A DNA stretch of 7,460 nucleotides. Source: Myxococcales bacterium. GTDB lineage: Bacteria; Myxococcota; Polyangia; Fen-1088. The notes under the pieces were generated by a model. It ran no database searches, was not told the DNA's origin, and worked only from the letters and a program-made list of their open reading frames with translations. Each line of letters starts with the position of its first letter. Positions within the stretch are counted from its first letter, which is position 1. Below are positions 5,874-7,460 of the stretch, one piece after another. The stretch spans positions 1,690-9,149 of the forward strand of contig PMCR01000325.1 of the NCBI GenBank assembly GCA_003155465.1, in the 5' to 3' direction. A program made the position numbers and the translations under genes.

Positions 5874-6482
5874 ATGATTGCTTCGCTGCGCGGTACCTTG
5901 CTTGAGAAGAACCCCGACAACGTGGTGATCGAGGCAGCTGGCGTGGGTTATGCGGTGACGGTCACCGCGGCCGCCCAGCGCGCGCTGCCGGCCCCGGGCG
6001 CCGAGGCGCGTCTGTTCATCCACACCCACACGGTGCAGGACGGTCCGATGCAACTCTACGGCTTCGCCGATTCCGAGGAGCGCCGCATGTTCGAAACCCT
6101 GCTCACCGTGCAGGGCGTGGGGCCCAAGGTGGCGGTTGCGATCCTGTCTGGTCTGCCCATCGGCGATCTCGTGCGCGCCATCAGCGCGGCGGACGTGGCC
6201 ACCCTGACCAGGATTCGCGGCGTGGGTCGCAAGACCGCCGAGCGCATGGCGGTCGAGTTGCGTGACAAGCTCGGCGTGCCGGCGGGCGCGGGCCGCGGGG
6301 CCTCAGGATACTTCCCGCTGCCAGGCTTGGTACCACCTGGCCGGCGGGGCGAGGTCTACGGCGCCTTGCAGGCATTGGGCTACCGGGCGAGCGAGTTCGA
6401 GGCCATTCTGTCGGCCCTTGACGAGAGCAAGCCCACCCCTGACCTCATCAAGGAAGCGCTGGCTGCCATGAGGAGGAAGTGA
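5874..6482 (+). CDS. ruvA: Holliday junction branch-migration complex, DNA-binding subunit RuvA
   Basis: RuvA binds four-way DNA junctions as a tetramer (or paired tetramers) and loads RuvB rings that drive branch migration in recombinational repair. The product has 202 residues, normal for the family. Domain I is the OB fold (1-64) starting MIASLRGTL, which fixes the start at ATG 5874, and ending LYGF. Domain II has two helix-hairpin-helix motifs: [10 protein letters not shown] (78-87) and [11 protein letters not shown] (113-123). A Gly/Pro-rich linker (about 136-157) leads to domain III (158-202), the RuvB-binding three-helix bundle. The junction-centre loop reads VQDGP where well-studied RuvA proteins have two adjacent acids, so only D56 is acidic. 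No Shine-Dalgarno sequence precedes the start; the 30 nt upstream are pyrimidine-rich. The stop overlaps the ruvB start (TGATG). ruvC is not immediately upstream. Confidence 0.97.
   Translation: MIASLRGTLLEKNPDNVVIEAAGVGYAVTVTAAAQRALPAPGAEARLFIHTHTVQDGPMQLYGFADSEERRMFETLLTVQGVGPKVAVAILSGLPIGDLVRAISAADVATLTRIRGVGRKTAERMAVELRDKLGVPAGAGRGASGYFPLPGLVPPGRRGEVYGALQALGYRASEFEAILSALDESKPTPDLIKEALAAMRRK
6471..6476 (+). promoter_or_regulatory. ruvB ribosome binding site inside the ruvA 3' end
   Basis: AGGAGG lies 5 nt before the ATG at 6482, an ideal spacing. It sits within the last codons of ruvA. With the 1-nt stop/start overlap this supports translational coupling of ruvA and ruvB and settles the ruvB start. 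Confidence 0.85.
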
Positions 6483-7460
6483 TGGCGCGCAAGCGGCATG
6501 ACGACGGACCGGCACCGGGCGCGCCCGAGTCCCCTGCGCGCGTGGTGTCGCCCGAGGCAGATTCGGCCAAGGAGAAGGCGCTGGACGTGGCGCTGCGGCC
6601 GACGTCGTTCTCTGAGTTCGTGGGGCAGCGCAAGGTGGTCGAGAACCTGGAAGTCTACGTGGCTGCTGCCAAGAAGCGCGGCGGAACGTTGGACCATGTG
6701 CTTCTGTCTGGCCCTCCTGGTCTGGGCAAGACCACCTTGGCGCACCTGCTGGCGCACGAGATGGGCACCCAGGCGCGCGTGACCTCAGGGCCGGCTTTGG
6801 AGCGCAAGGGCGACCTCGCCGGGATCCTCACCTCCCTGGGCCGCGGCGATGTGCTGTTCGTGGACGAGATCCATCGGCTGCAGCCGATTATTGAAGAGAG
6901 CTTCTATCCGGCCATGGAGGACTTCAAGATCGAGATTGTGACCGGCGTGGGCGCGGGCGCCAGCGCCATCACGGTGCCCATCGAGCACTTCACCCTGGTG
7001 GGCGCCACCACGCGCACCGGCCAGCTCACCTCGCCGCTGCTCTCGCGCTTTGGCATCGTCGAACGACTGGACTTCTACGCGCCAGCCGAGCTCACCACTA
7101 TCGTCAAGCGCTCAGCCAGCATTCTCGGCATCAATCTCAGCCCGGAAGGCGCGCTGGAAATCGGCCGTCGGGCACGCGGCACGCCTCGCATCGCCAACAA
7201 GTTGCTCAACCGGGTACGCGACTTCGCCGAGGTGCGCGGCGACGGCCGGGTCACGCGCGAGGCGGCCGACTATGGCCTGCGCCGCTTGGGCGTGGACGAG
7301 CTGGGACTTGACGAGGGCGATCGCCGGCTCCTGCGCGCCATCATGGAGCGCTTCGACGGCGGCCCGGCCGGAATCGAGTCGCTGGCGGCGGCGCTGGCCG
7401 AAGATCGCGACACCTTGGAGTACGTGCACGAGCCCTATCTCATCCAGCAGGGCTTCCTGG
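6482..7460 (+). CDS. ruvB: Holliday junction branch-migration ATPase RuvB (3' end outside window)
   Basis: AAA+ hexameric motor that pumps DNA through the RuvA-bound junction. Visible are 326 complete codons, with the frame open at the window end; the last residues (LIQQGFL) correspond to the conserved region shortly before the usual C-terminus, so roughly 15-25 residues are probably missing. Walker A is GPPGLGKT (77-84), Walker B DEIHRL (128-133), sensor 1 GATTRTG (174-180), the arginine finger R189 in LLSRFGI, and the sensor 2 region [13 protein letters not shown]-terminal winged-helix domain follows. All motifs sit about 15 residues later than in E. coli RuvB because of a charged, Ala/Pro-rich N-terminal extension. 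The beta-hairpin between Walker B and sensor 1 reads [11 protein letters not shown], where most RuvB proteins have a GEGPxARS-type sequence; in E. coli this hairpin contacts RuvA domain III. The gene is coupled to ruvA by a 1-nt overlap. Confidence 0.97.
   Translation, partial: MARKRHDDGPAPGAPESPARVVSPEADSAKEKALDVALRPTSFSEFVGQRKVVENLEVYVAAAKKRGGTLDHVLLSGPPGLGKTTLAHLLAHEMGTQARVTSGPALERKGDLAGILTSLGRGDVLFVDEIHRLQPIIEESFYPAMEDFKIEIVTGVGAGASAITVPIEHFTLVGATTRTGQLTSPLLSRFGIVERLDFYAPAELTTIVKRSASILGINLSPEGALEIGRRARGTPRIANKLLNRVRDFAEVRGDGRVTREAADYGLRRLGVDELGLDEGDRRLLRAIMERFDGGPAGIESLAAALAEDRDTLEYVHEPYLIQQGFL

Noticed and set aside
5443..5877. Plus-strand frame ending at ruvA, considered as ruvC or a coupled small gene
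   Set aside because: Nearly half lies antisense to the YfhO-like gene, and the rest (TSPNAKRGTS, GRGTLLGMT) shows no RuvC nuclease motifs and reads like translated repeat sequence.
1..7460. CRISPR array, tRNA, rRNA, transposase or phage genes
   Set aside because: No regularly spaced repeats, cloverleaf, rRNA-like sequence or mobile-element protein is visible on either strand.

Overview
The window comes from a G+C-rich bacterial chromosome (clearly above 60% by eye). It holds four complete or nearly complete genes plus two genes cut by the window edges. Gene families and dense G/C-ending codons suggest a Gram-negative or deep-branching environmental bacterium. The dispersed repeats between genes, and a RuvB that fits no textbook lineage well, agree with this. 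I cannot name the phylum. TGA is used as an ordinary stop by the GH43 gene and ruvA, so the standard bacterial code applies.

Left part (1-3320, + strand): the C-terminal half of a MalF-type sugar ABC permease, a complete MalG-type permease, and a cytoplasmic GH43 beta-xylosidase/arabinofuranosidase-like enzyme. Together they look like an uptake-and-hydrolysis cassette for plant-derived pentose oligosaccharides: the permease pair imports, and the signal-peptide-free glycosidase cuts inside the cell. The spacers carry repeats. There is an imperfect 15-bp hairpin in the unusually long permease-permease gap, and a CACAGAG-type inverted repeat between the second permease and GH43.

Middle (3296-5641, - strand): a 781-residue YfhO-family polytopic membrane protein (GT-C-like architecture, probably lipid-linked sugar transfer at the envelope). 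Its end overlaps the GH43 gene tail-to-tail by 25 bp. Its 5' end is odd. The best ribosome site and ATG lie 30 nt upstream of the usable GTG, in the same frame, but an in-frame TGA separates them. A strong stem-loop sits directly upstream of that ribosome site.

Right part (5642-7460, + strand): a divergent 232-bp spacer with repeat-like debris, then ruvA and ruvB overlapping by 1 nt, with ruvB cut by the window end. These encode the Holliday junction branch-migration motor. ruvC is not directly upstream of ruvA.

Nothing here amounts to a clearly new biological system. The best leads are the YfhO leader, the spacer repeats, and local sequence deviations in RuvA (acidic pin) and RuvB (N-terminus and beta-hairpin region).
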